From Nissolia schottii (taxonomy: Eukaryota > Streptophyta > Magnoliopsida > Fabales > Fabaceae), in the NCBI GenBank assembly GCA_003254905.1, contig QANU01067007.1, forward strand, positions 1-64,000: a stretch of DNA of 64,000 nucleotides, read 5' to 3'. Position numbers and translations under genes: made by a program. This document shows, piece by piece, positions 48,518 to 60,697 of the stretch. Position 1 is the first letter of the stretch, and the number at the start of each line of letters is the position of its first letter. Below the pieces are notes generated by a model. The model was given only the letters and a program-made list of their open reading frames with translations, had not been told where the DNA came from and did no database searches.

Positions 48518-48584
48518 ATCTTATGATCATATTCTAAAAAATGTCAAAAGATTCTATGAATCACACATTCCCTCGATAAATGTC

Positions 48585-48735
48585 ATATGGTTGTAATATA
48601 AAATTAAAGGGAAAATCACTTGTTACAAATTATGGAAGAAAATAAAAATCATTCATGTTCTTTTTCTTAAGATATATGATCGTTTCCTTTTTTTAATTTT
48701 TAACTAATTAATTCTTATATATATATATATATATA
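48585..48735. repeat. Direct repeat C, partial third copy
   Basis: TGTCATATGGTTGTAATAT, GGGAAAATCACTTGTTA and GGAAGAAAATAAAAATCATT match repeats A and B upstream. The minisatellite-like tract and the solo LTR lie between copies B and C. Confidence 0.6.
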
Positions 48736-49044
48736 TATATATGACAAGTGATATCTACCATAAGAATTATCTAAAGTTGTTTTTATATTATTAAGAGAAA
48801 GAAGTTACACCTTCTTTTGGGCATTGGAGTGAAACAATATTGTCTTCTAGGACATTATATTTGAGAAGAGCAACTTACCACTCGTAATTTTCATTTTTCT
48901 TTTTCCCCGTTGGTTGCATTTGTTGTGATTTGGGATATTTTCTTACAATATGACGAAAAGTGGTTAGGCTTTTCTCGAATGGATGCGTTTGAGGGAAATG
49001 GGAACTAAACAGTGAACATGGGCCATTTACATTTGTGGAAGACC

Positions 49045-49114
49045 TTAGACCATTTGTTATGCTGTAAACGACTAAGCAATTAGACCATTTGTTATGCTGT
49101 AAACGACTAAGCAA
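49045..49114. repeat. Perfect 35-bp tandem duplication
   Basis: The unit beginning TTAGACCATTTGTTATGC and ending ACTAAGCAA occurs twice back to back (49045-49079, 49080-49114) with no mismatch. Confidence 0.85.
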
Positions 49115-49355
49115 CAAGCAAGTCTTATCATTTGGAAGTTTGAGTACACGTTAATGGCGCCTATTAAACACATATAGTAGACAAAATTAGTGCACATTAA
49201 CTATAGAATAATATTCGTCTGTTTCTATATAAAGCAGTAAAAAAAATTTGAATCAATAAAATTACCCTTAAAAAAAACACACACACACATCTGCTTGCTA
49301 ATGTATTTAATAATTATAATCTTTACATACAATATAAGGCATTCCCCCCCCCCCC

Positions 49356-49865
49356 NNNNNNNNNNNNNNNNNNNNNNNNNNNNNNNNNNNNNNNNNNNNN
49401 NNNNNNNNNNNNNNNNNNNNNNNNNNNNNNNNNNNNNNNNNNNNNNNNNNNNNNNNNNNNNNNNNNNNNNNNNNNNNNNNNNNNNNNNNNNNNNNNNNNN
49501 NNNNNNNNNNNNNNNNNNNNNNNNNNNNNNNNNNNNNNNNNNNNNNNNNNNNNNNNNNNNNNNNNNNNNNNNNNNNNNNNNNNNNNNNNNNNNNNNNNNN
49601 NNNNNNNNNNNNNNNNNNNNNNNNNNNNNNNNNNNNNNNNNNNNNNNNNNNNNNNNNNNNNNNNNNNNNNNNNNNNNNNNNNNNNNNNNNNNNNNNNNNN
49701 NNNNNNNNNNNNNNNNNNNNNNNNNNNNNNNNNNNNNNNNNNNNNNNNNNNNNNNNNNNNNNNNNNNNNNNNNNNNNNNNNNNNNNNNNNNNNNNNNNNN
49801 NNNNNNNNNNNNNNNNNNNNNNNNNNNNNNNNNNNNNNNNNNNNNNNNNNNNNNNNNNNNNNNNN
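49356..49865. other. Assembly gap (510 N)
   Basis: The run of N is bordered by a poly-C tract on the left and a poly-T tract on the right. Such homopolymers, and the satellite beyond, explain why assembly failed. True gap size is unknown. Confidence 0.99.
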
Positions 49866-50299
49866 TTTTTTTTTTTTATTCTTTATCTTCCGTCACAGTC
49901 GTCCTTCTTCTTCTTCTCCTCCTCCTCCTCTTACCTGACTCTGTTTTTTTCTTCTTCATATTCTTTCTCTTCCTCCACACTTGTCATCCTCCTTCTCGAC
50001 TGACACTCACTCCCCCATGATTTGCTTTCACTCCAATGCAGCCACCACCTAGTTCATAAAACCCTCATCTTTATCATCCATCGTTTCCAACGTAACAGTG
50101 CGTTGTCAGCTTCGTTTTCTTCATTAGCATCCATTGGTTGCTCATGATTTTTTAGCATCCGTGTTTGTTTTTCATGTTGTTAATCAACATTCGTGTTCGT
50201 TTTTTATGTTGTTAATGTTTGCGCACTGTGTTGCTAAAGTTTGTGCACCTACATTGTTAAAATTTGTGCACTGAAATTGTTCACGGTATAATATGTGTT

Positions 50300-50660
50300 T
50301 TTCATGTTGTTAAATTTAAAATTGACCAAATCTTTATCTTTTAAATTTGAAATTGTCTTTATTGGGTTATGGGGATATATATATATATACACACACATAC
50401 TATTGTAGTGTTTAGAAGGATTTTAATTTCAGTTATAAATGTAACGTGGATTAAGATATATATTGTTTTTTGATTTTTGATTGCATTACCATCTCAAATT
50501 TTATTTGATTTAAATTTTAAATATGACTTGATTTAAATAAAATTGACCAAATCTTTATCTTTTAAATTTAAAATTTTCTTTATGGAGAATCATATATGTA
50601 CACTATTGTAGTGTTTAAAAGGATTTTAATTTCAGTTATAAATATAATGTAAATCAAGAT

Positions 50661-50726
<66 letters not shown>

Positions 50727-51355
50727 TGGTTACATCATCATCTCAAATTTGATTTGATTTAAATTTGATTTAATATACAAATATGATTTGATTTAAATTT
50801 TAAATATGATTTGATTTAAATGAAATTGACCAAATTTTTATCTTTTAAATTGAAATTGTCTTTATGGAGACTCATATGTACACTATTGTAGTGTTTAAAA
50901 GTATTTTAATTTTAATTATAAATGTAACGTGAATTAAGATATATATATATATATATATTAATTTTTAAATTACATTATCATCTCAAATTTGATTTGAATT
51001 AAATTTGATTTAATGGACAAATATGATTTGATTTAAATGAAATTGACCAAATTTTTATCTTTTAAATTTAAAATTATCTTTATAGAGACTCATATATGTA
51101 CATTATTGTAGTGTTGAAAAGGATTTTAATTTCAGTTATAAATGTAACATGAATTAAGATATATATATTTTTAATTTTTGGTTACATTATCATCTCAAAT
51201 TTGATTTGATTTAATGGACAAATATAATTTGATTTAAATGAAATTGACCAAATCTTTATTTTTTAAGTTTGAAATTGTCTTTATTTGGTTAAAAATACTT
51301 TCAAAATCTGCGTCATAATGAAGACTCATATATATATGTACACTATTGTAGTGTT
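50300..51355. repeat. Tandem satellite, five units of about 200-280 bp
   Basis: Five imperfect copies carry the anchor ATTGACCAAA at about 50321, 50542, 50825, 51042 and 51243. Each also has TATTGTAGTGTTTA, GGATTTTAATTTCAGTTATAAAT and ATCTCAAATTTGATTTGATT. Unit length varies mainly because an (AC)n(AT)n microsatellite inside the unit (longest at 50660-50721) expands. Several units contain CACTATTGTAGTG. Confidence 0.8.
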
Positions 51356-54180
51356 TAATTCACATAAAAATGTTTACTAACTCCTTATTCTTTTTTTCCC
51401 CTTTAACTCACAAAAAAATACACCTTGGTATATACAACAAATGAGCATGCATCTCTATTTATAAATCTAATTTTGGACATATTATACCAGAGTTGATATA
51501 AATCTACTTGTACAGAAGTCGATTTAAATCGACTCCTAATTTTTTTAAAAAAATTAAATTAAATGGAAGTCGATTTAAATCGATTTCTAATTAAAAAATA
51601 TCTAAGTTACAAATCAACTCCCTTTATAAGAAAAATTGTTCATTTTAAAAACAACTTTTTAATTGATTCATTTGAAGAATATGCTATTTTGTTTATTATA
51701 TTTTTGGTCAATTCTCCCCTTTAATGCGCTAACATACTTCTAACCCTTTCAAGCCAATCCTCTTTGACGACTTATAACTACATCAAATTAATATAAGCTT
51801 AAGTGAGATAGTATATGATAATGGACTCCATGTTGTGTATACTAGTGAAACAATATCTTATGCTACAAGGATGCTAATTTCATGTGTACTGATTAGGTTG
51901 GGTCTAAAGATTAATTATCACAAGTTACTACACACCAAACCGAACAAATTCAGTTGACAATAGCAATTTTCTCACCTAAAACCATTATGCATAATAATTC
52001 ACACACACATGTATGTATATGTATGTATGTATATTGAATTGAAGGCTTCATTTAGAAGGCATCATAACTTTATAGTGAACTAATCGGTTGTGGGGGAACT
52101 TGAGTCATCGTTTTTTTTACGTCACCTCTACGACTAGGATTATGGATTTGTGTGAACTTGTTTTGTTTGTGTGAATTGTGAAATGAAATTTCTGTAACTT
52201 TTAGGGTTTTGGAAAACGTGATTCAAATCAAAAAAATTTATGGCAGCATTTGGTAAGTGTCTCAGAACAAAAAATACGAAAATGTAGGGATAGTAAAGAT
52301 GCGTCCCTTGTGTTTCTCTATTTTAAAGGTACGATAGAGACATATCCCTTATGTCTCAGACATCTCTTCTGTAATTTTTTTTGATATATAAAAATTTGTT
52401 ACTTTAGTAAAACAAGTTAAATTTTTGGGAATGGTACAATAGGTGATGTAATGCATCCATCAAAGTTAAGTGTACTATATACCACATAATCCAATGGTAT
52501 AATTATTATGACTATCAATATACCATAAACTTACAATATACTGCGAGCCACTCATCTTCATCATCCTGCTTCAACCCTTCACCAATGGTCATCCTCCCCT
52601 GCTCACTCGCCTCACCAGCCCACGCCCTTCGCTAGCCAACTTCACTTGCCCATGCCTTATCTCGCCTCCCCAACCACCGCCACCTCCCTATTCCACATCT
52701 TTCCCCACCATTCTACTAGCCCTATCATCTCCAAGTAAGCAACTGATTGGGAACTTGGTTATTCGACGATATTTTCCTTACACTAATCAGCGGTGGTCAG
52801 ATGACAGAGATCTGAGAGGTTCTTCCTTAACCTAAGAGCTTCTTCCCCTTTCCTTTTCCTACTTCACCACCTCTACCCCTCCATTTTAGATCCAAACCTC
52901 CATCGTCACCCACCACCAAGCATCAAACTTTTTCACTTTTCTTTTCCTCATTCATCTTTGTTTCCTTCAAATCCAACAAATTTTCATCCTTGCCAAAACC
53001 CCTAACCATTTTTTCTATGTCATTCTCAAGGTTTGATTCATCATTTTCAGATTTAAAGTTACCATTTTTATTGTTGTTCTTCTAATTCAAATACGGTGGT
53101 CCCCTTTTTATATATGTCATGATAAATTTTGAATAATGATTCGTGAATTTAATGTTGATGCTCTATATTTGTGATGGTTTCTAATTAAGAACACAATAAA
53201 TTGTAGATGAAGAAAATTTTTGGAAACTAGGGTAAAGCTTTTGTTCTGGATTATGTGGGTTTTTGCTAGAGAATCTAGGATTGTACGTGATTTACATGTT
53301 GTGATTTACATGCTGTGGAGATGAGTTGTGTTCCCTGGTTGTAATCTCTTATTTGGATGATAGGTTGTACATAGATTTTTTGTGCCAAAGATTAGAAGGT
53401 ATGATCTTGTTGGTGGGAGGCATTGGAAGGGTGGTTGGTTGGGAGGAGTGGTGATGATGGCCGGTGATTGTGGTGGTAAGTGACTAATGATGGTGGTGGT
53501 GGTAGATAAGTAGATGAAAAAGGAGGTGAGTTTGTTCAGAGTTGAGGAATTTTATTGTGCAACAATCCCTATCATAATAATCTTGTGCAACATTTTTTTG
53601 GAAGAATGAGATAAAATGGTGTATAGTGTACCTTATTTTATCTAGTACATTATAGTAATAACTATTATATTAATTTGGACCGTCCAACATTTTTAATTAT
53701 TATATCAATGGTAACTTTGACCTAATGTACTATACCCGAAAACATAACTTGTTGTACCAAAGTCATTGCCAAACAATTATCTTAAGACGAAGACAATTTT
53801 AAGTTTTATGTTTTAGCCTTCTTCTTGAAACATATTTCTGTCTTCATTATCTCAATATTTTCTGTGTCAAAACGCTTATCAAAACTTCCATAGAGTTGCT
53901 GCTTTCACGTGTAATTCTGATGCAATTATTAAAAATAAGTCCCGCTCTTATTCTTAAGGGCTGGTAGCCCATTGTTTTTTGTCTGAGATTTTGGGCTAAG
54001 CCTAAAATAAAAAATATTAATGGCCACTCATTTAGTTCGGTTTCTACCCATATCCTTCCCACTTGACACGTTAAGGTCATCAACAAAAATAGAAACATAT
54101 TAAGGCCAAGGCCCATTTGGTATGCCACAGCAACAATGCTTCATGAACAACTCCAATACTAGCCAATATATGGTCACAAT
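51356..54180. other. Intergenic DNA with possible inverted-repeat element
   Basis: No gene is recognised. A segment starting ATGGTACAATAGGTGATGT near 52433 and one ending AACTTGTTGTACCAAAG near 53764 are loosely inverted. They enclose C-rich text (52560-52960), which may be an eroded DNA element of about 1.3 kb. Confidence in that element is low. Confidence 0.35.
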
Positions 54181-54524
54181 GTGGGAGTTGAGCTAAAAAA
54201 CAAAATTGTTGTATTCTACAACAAAATTGCGGGTCCCATAAGAGATTATATAATTATCTCAAACTTTTCGTCTCTCTCTTTCTCTCACTCTCACTTTCTC
54301 TTTCTCTCACTCTCACTCTCACTTCCATCGTTCACAACTTGCAAGAACATTACTCCTTCCTCCTCCAAAGCTCTATGCCATATCCTCATACATGAACCAA
54401 CCTCATCGTTCAATTTCTTCGTCACTTGTTCATCGTTCCTCCAACCCACTGCATCACATATAGAAATAGGTACATGTTATCTCTTCTTCTTTTTGTCGTT
54501 TCATCGTTTATTTGTTTTAGTTTG

Positions 54525-54680
54525 TTGATGTTGGTTTCTCTGTTCATGTTGGTTTCTATGTTTTAGCTTGTTCATTTCTTCATTTTAAGATGTTGATTTT
54601 TATGTAATTGTATGTTGATTTACTTATACTGATTTCTTGTTTTAACTTGTTCGTTCATGTTGGTTTCTATGTTTTAGCTC
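54525..54680 (+). repeat. GTTGGTTTCTATG motif cluster
   Basis: Variants of TTCATGTTGGTTTCTATGTTTTAGC recur several times. The complementary motif GAAACCAACATG is clustered on the same strand at 57175-57410, so the two clusters are inverted relative to each other. Confidence 0.5.
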
Positions 54681-54743
54681 TCTAAAGATGGGTTTTGTTA
54701 AATTATCATTGTATTTTAATGTTTATAGCAGATTTTGTGTAAA

Positions 54744-54908
54744 TTTGAACCCAAGACCTTCAAGTTCCATGTCCGTGCCCCCACTATATCAGGCCACCAT
54801 GTTTGTCAAGTTATATTGTGCTACAAGTAATATATATTTTGACACTCTATGGTATTCGGACTCAGGAGCTTAGGCTTGTAGACGCGCGCTCCATCCGCTA
54901 GGCTATTG
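54744..54908 (-). repeat. tRNA-like modules, possibly a SINE
   Basis: On the minus strand, TAGCCTAGCGGATGGAGCG (54907 downward) resembles a pol III A box, and CTGAGTCCGAATACC follows about 35 bases on as a poor B box. A second module reads GGCCTGATATAGTGGGGGCA then GGTCTTGGGTTCAAAT. Neither folds convincingly into a complete tRNA. A tRNA-derived SINE or decayed tRNA pair is possible. Confidence 0.3.
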
Positions 54909-54909
54909 C

Positions 54910-56622
54910 ATGTTGTTGTGTTATAATGTTGCTATATATGTGGGGTTTGTTAACCTCCACAATTTCATGTGAAGGCTAGCAACCTCCACATTTAGTTTTG
55001 GAACAAAAAAACCTATCACCCTCTTTCTTAAACCAACCTAAGGTATTAGATAGTTTTGTAATTTCATTTTCTCTACATTTATTACTATTTAATTTTTTTT
55101 TCACTCGGATTCTCTCTCATGTGTGTCTCTCATGCGGTACCAACTTTTCCTTTGTTGGTTTTGGGTGTCTCACTCTCAAACACAGCACAAATCCTCCATT
55201 TTAATCCAAGAGGCTCCACTATATTCACCATTTCTTATTGTTGTAGCCACTGCTAGACATTGATAGCAATAGTTCCTGGCTTGAAAATCTGAAGGGAAAA
55301 AAAAAAGCTTCCTTAACACAAGTCATCGTTAATGGATCCAACACATTCCAAAGCGTGCATAGCTAAGCCTAAACCGATTCTTTGGAGTGACATGAATGGT
55401 GGAGTAGCAATTCCAATCCACACCATCCTTTTGAGCTTGTGTAATGCTGTAATTATTGTAAGAAAAGAACAATTGGTAACAGAGTGAGTTTCACAAGGAA
55501 GAACCTGTGTGGCAGAGGAGAGTGAAACTTGTGAGGGAAAAAATCGTAGAATAGTAGCATGGGAGGAAGAGAAAGGTGAGTAAAGATAGCTAACTTTTAG
55601 TGTGCGTGAACCGATGAGAGAGAATATGAGTGAGAGAAAATGTTAATATATAGTAATTAATTGATATAATGAAATTACTTAATTGTTCTTATATAAATAT
55701 GTTTTAGAAAAGGTGGATTGGATTTTCATGATCAAAATAAAATGTGGAAGATGTTAACCTCCAATAAAGTTGTGGATATATATGTGTGTATGTCTATGTA
55801 TGTATGTATTAATTTTGAATAAGTAAAAGTGAATATATTGTTTTTCATAAGTTTTTATTTATCCAAATCATGAAAATAAAATAAAGATATGTTGTGATAT
55901 GAATATTTAGGTCTTTGAATATAATTTTACTTCAATTTCTTTCTTCATTTCATTTTATCTGTTACTATACTTTCTTTCCTTAACTTATTTTTTTTTAAAA
56001 AAAATCAATTATTGACTCTTAAATTAATTATAATTAAAAAGTTAATTAAAATTGATAAGAGTTTAATTTTGATGCACTGACAGTGAAAAGATCTTTACAC
56101 GATCGTCCATTTAATTTATTTCATTTGGATGACCTTTGAAGTAGTGGATGTGGTAACCAACTATATTTGTTGATGTGTTGGTAATTGGATAACAATTTAA
56201 AACTCCTTTATACCATCAATATATTCTAATTAAATCTAATTGATAATCCCCTCTTAGCATTTATGTTAACTTTTCTACAATGTAGATCCAATTGTATTTT
56301 ACATATCCAAAAATAATTTATGCTCTTTTTTATATTATGAAGGAAGAAGAATATAATTATCTATGTGCAAAAGAAAAATGCATTGAATGCAAACTAATTA
56401 TATTAATCTTTATCAGTTATGAATACATTTCAATATTAGTAATATTTATAATTTATGTTGTTAAAAAAATTAAAACACTTAAGTTATTGATATGTTTCAT
56501 ACTTTCGTAGTCATATCTATGTTTTGATATGTAAGTGACTATAGTTGATATTTATTTACAAAAAGTAACTTATGAAAAGGAGTATAATTATTTAATATTT
56601 AGAGACACATTCAAATAAGTGC

Positions 56623-56664
<42 letters not shown>

Positions 56665-56840
56665 TGACATAATTAAAATATTTAACTTGTTATTTCTAAT
56701 TCTAAAAGTAATATTAAGTTAAAATATAGTTAAATATTTATTAATTATTTTAACTTATTTTGTATAAAAGAAGTTTAGAGACACAAACAAAAGAAAATGT
56801 CACTTTTCTTTAAATATAATTTATCTTTTAATTAAATATT
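54910..56840. other. AT-rich intergenic DNA
   Basis: No gene is recognised. An (AT)n run is at 56628-56661, and short (TATG)n text lies near 55785-55805. Confidence 0.45.
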
Positions 56841-56849
56841 TTTTATTTA

Positions 56850-57172
56850 ATAAATTACCGACGGATATATCTGTCAGTAATGTCTTTTTATTTATATTTT
56901 TTAAAAAATTAATAAATTACCGATGGGTCTGTCAGTAATATCTGTCTATTTTTCAAAAAAAATTATCGATAAATATATACGCCGATAATTAATTGTTGCC
57001 ACTTGGCGCCACAAATTACTTGAAGAAATAGCGACGAATACTCTATCCGCCAGTAACTTTGGCCTACTTTGTGACCAGAGTTAAAAAGACTATTAGCGAC
57101 AGATTAGGACACAAAATCCGCCACTAAATCCGATGGTAAAATTCGTTGGTATTGAACATTTTTCTATTAGTG
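56850..57172 (-). mobile_element. CACTA transposon terminus, third copy
   Basis: The right edge reads ATTTTTCTATTAGTG, that is CACTAATAGAAAAAT on the minus strand. Subterminal motifs of the type TTACCGACGG and ATCCGCCAGTAA recur inside it, like those at the window start. The left boundary is approximate. Confidence 0.55.
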
Positions 57173-57174
57173 AA

Positions 57175-57410
57175 AGAAACCAACATGATTTTGCTTAATT
57201 TAACAAGTTAAACTTGTGTAAAAGCAAACCAACATTATTGGAAAAGAAACCAATGTGCTAAAACAAAGAAGCCAACATAGGAACTTGGATGAGTTGTTCA
57301 TATGATTTAATTGTTTTAAAAAAAGAAACCAACTTGAATATTAAAAAAAGAAACTAACATGTTTTATAAGAGAAACCAACACGTCCAAAAAATGAAACCA
57401 ACACGACTGA
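57175..57410 (-). repeat. GAAACCAACATG motif cluster
   Basis: About nine variants of AAAAGAAACCAACATG are spaced irregularly. This is the inverted counterpart of the cluster at 54525-54680. Confidence 0.5.
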
Positions 57411-60230
57411 TAAAAAAAATTATCAGGGCTCTGTTTAATTTAACAATAAATTACCAGGACTAAAAAAGAAAGTGACGTAAAAGTGTTTGAGTTATAAAAG
57501 TAGTGATGTGTACCCATTTATTAGAAAGAGTGGAGGTAGAAGAGAGAGAACATAAGTTGAGATATGAGAGATTTATCATTTTTTCTTTATATATCGTGGG
57601 TGGGACCCACTTTTGTTCGGTGGTCATATATTGTCCACGAAATCCGTTGTTCACCTAGCATTCCTTGCCTCACAATGTCATTATACACTTAATAATATTA
57701 GACATGATATAAGTCTAATAATATAAGATATGATAAGTTTTTGATATTATAAGATGGTATTATATTATACTAGTGGGACTTAATAAACACTTTGTCCTTG
57801 CCAAACAATTTGTTTTTTAAAGAGTAGTTATTTTTAATGATAACCATAAGAATAAGTAGTAAGTAGTGAGTAATTATTATAAATTGTAACCATAACGGTA
57901 AAAGTGAAAAATAAAATTAAACACCAAAAAACAATTATTTTTTAGTATTTTCTTTATTGTACATATAGATAAAATATTCTAGGATATTATATAATTTGTT
58001 CTTATTATACAAATAATTTTAATTAAAAAATATTTCATAAAAAATAAAATAATTATAAATAAATTTTTTTATTAATTATTGAAATATAAATTTTAAATAA
58101 ATATTATTATTTAAATATTTATTAACCAAATTATACTTATTGGTTGAACCTTGTACTGGATCTTGGGCGCGATTTAACCATAAAAAATGACTTTTACTGG
58201 GTGAGCCAATGCAATGACAGAGATTGACTTAACTATATGTGCAACTTTTTAGTTGACACTTTGTGTAAATTACGTAAAAAAAACATTATAAAGTCAAGAA
58301 ATAAACATTATATTATATTTAAATTTATGTATTTAATAATATTTATTTTTATGCGTGGAAATATACTATTTTTGTTTAAAGATGACATAGATTAACGGTT
58401 GTTAGGAACCAAATTCATCTATAACAAATTTGATTGCGCTAAATTAGACGTTTACTCTAATTTTTAATCTGTATTGCTTGAGTTAGGGTTGGTCCACTTG
58501 TGGTCAACAGCTCCATTCTAATTAAAGATCACGTAACCGTGCAAAGTGTCACCATGCATGCGGCATGAGCCTGTCATAGTGACATGTACTCCCCTTTTTC
58601 TCGCTTTTCCATGCATCCTCTGCAATTGCACCTTAATCTGTCAAAGAAATATAATGACCGAAATTTTCAATTTCTCAAACAAATTATATATACAATTTTT
58701 ATTTTAAAACTAAACTTACAATTTACACTTGTTATACCAAAAATTTGTGAAATCTAGAAAATGTTTCCCAAATCTTATTTTGTTGTAAGCGACCTAATAA
58801 TAACATTGAGAACGATTAATTATGATAGACGACTCAAAAAAAATCCACATAAAAAATAACCCATATTAATAACATGTTGCAAAAAAGTAAAGTTTGACCC
58901 CGATTTAAGCCAATGACATATATGTATGTGAGGACATTTGACCAAAACCAAGATTAACATCAAATGACCATCAAGGCATACATATGGTCGGCTAATTAAG
59001 ACACCGAATTGGTGAGTTAAAGGGTCAAATGGAAGCAAAGTCAATAAAGGGTCGAAGCACATGTAAGCAAATATCAATATGAAAGATTTAAATTTATTGT
59101 GTGCAGTTAATGTCAATATGCTGGTCGACCAAGATCAAGACTTAGTGAATTAATTAAGCAATGTCAATATGGCTTGACCACAACTACATCTTCGGGCAAC
59201 AGTAGACAAGTTTGCATGAATTACAATTTGAAGCAAATGAAAACATGTGCCAAAGACTTATCTACATGTCTCAAAGGATCAAAGCACATCAATGCTTAAT
59301 TCAAATTGAACATAGAGGCAGCAAAGTGAATGTGAGATAAAATCAGTTTACAAATAGTTACGAGAGAAGTTATAAGAGTTTCCAAGAGGTTACAAGGAGT
59401 TATGCACAAAGATAAACCACTCAAGGCTGCAACAAGTGACTACTCAAGGCAGAAAGACTATTAGGACCTTAAGCAATAGAGTAAAGTGAATTGGATTTGC
59501 TTGACAATTATCCCACACGTTTTCTTGTCATCGCGACACCAACGGATACGTCGGAGAACGTCAAGCATTACATTCTCACTTCTTCTTTTTTTCCTATATG
59601 TAAATTCACAATCTATTTTATCTATTTTCTCACCCAATCTTTTAGTTCTTCTTTTATTTTCAGTTTATGTTTATATAATTTTCAGCTTATGTATTAATTC
59701 TACATTGTAATATTATCAAAGCTATTCATTTTAATTATCTCTTTTACCCATTATTAAGAATTCATGAGAATTCATAATAAGAATTGCTTCTGTTTCCCGA
59801 ATCTAGATTGAGAAGCAAAGCTGAAATTTTAGTCGTCCTCACACTAAATCTATGTCACAACAAATCATGTGAGTGAAATACCTATATTTAATATAGTACC
59901 CCTCAATTATAAGTCCTCTTCAACTTCTAGCATATGATTCCATTCGTAATTTTACCAACTTACACAAAGTTAGCTTGATGGGTGGGTGGGGGTGGGTAGA
60001 TATAGAAGTCGTACCATGAGTCAATTCCATGAAGTGCTAATTTCTTAATTATAAATAAAAACACTACGAAAAAGGTCTCTTGATTCGGCTACAAAGTCAC
60101 TGAAATTTGCAAATGCAAATTGACTTAATATTATTATTACAATTATAATTCACGATAATTTCAACACCAAAATTGTTTTTCATGAAAAATAAACATGAGG
60201 AAATTGGGGGATTGGGGGGAGGGAATGGGG
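57411..60230. other. Intergenic DNA, no gene recognised
   Basis: AT-rich. The stretch 58840-59850 has LTR-like texture (repeated GTCAATATG, AAGCACAT) but no pair, primer site or target duplication. CACTACGAAAAAGG near 60063 may be another transposon edge. No coding frame is convincing. Confidence 0.4.
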
Positions 60231-60657
60231 CTATCTGCGACGTGGACGGTCTTGAGTCAATCCCCAGCCGCGGATCCCAACGATCAACTCTGCTGAGGCG
60301 ACCAAGAACTGGACGGCCTGCTGCGGCGACAGCAAACCCACCACGCTACGCATCGTTCTCAGCCGTAGATCATCCGCTTTCTTGATGATGCATACCAGCC
60401 GCTCGATCTTCTCGTTGATATCGGCGCGTGGACCCATCATGTCGCTCGCACTGTCCTGCCACTCCGACAGTTCCTCTGTTATTGCATTCTCTTCCTTCAC
60501 CTACGTTTTTTTTTTTAAAAAATAAATAAATTGAAATTGTATTAAAATTTTCAGATATTGGTCTATTTAAATTAGATTAATAATTTTATAAAAATTAATT
60601 AGTTCCATAAAAAGTTTACACCGACCTAAACTATACACGTTATTAACAAAACGAAAA

Positions 60658-60697
<40 letters not shown>

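Noticed and set aside
49295..50020. 241-codon frame
   Set aside because: Most of it is the N gap; no real coding evidence.
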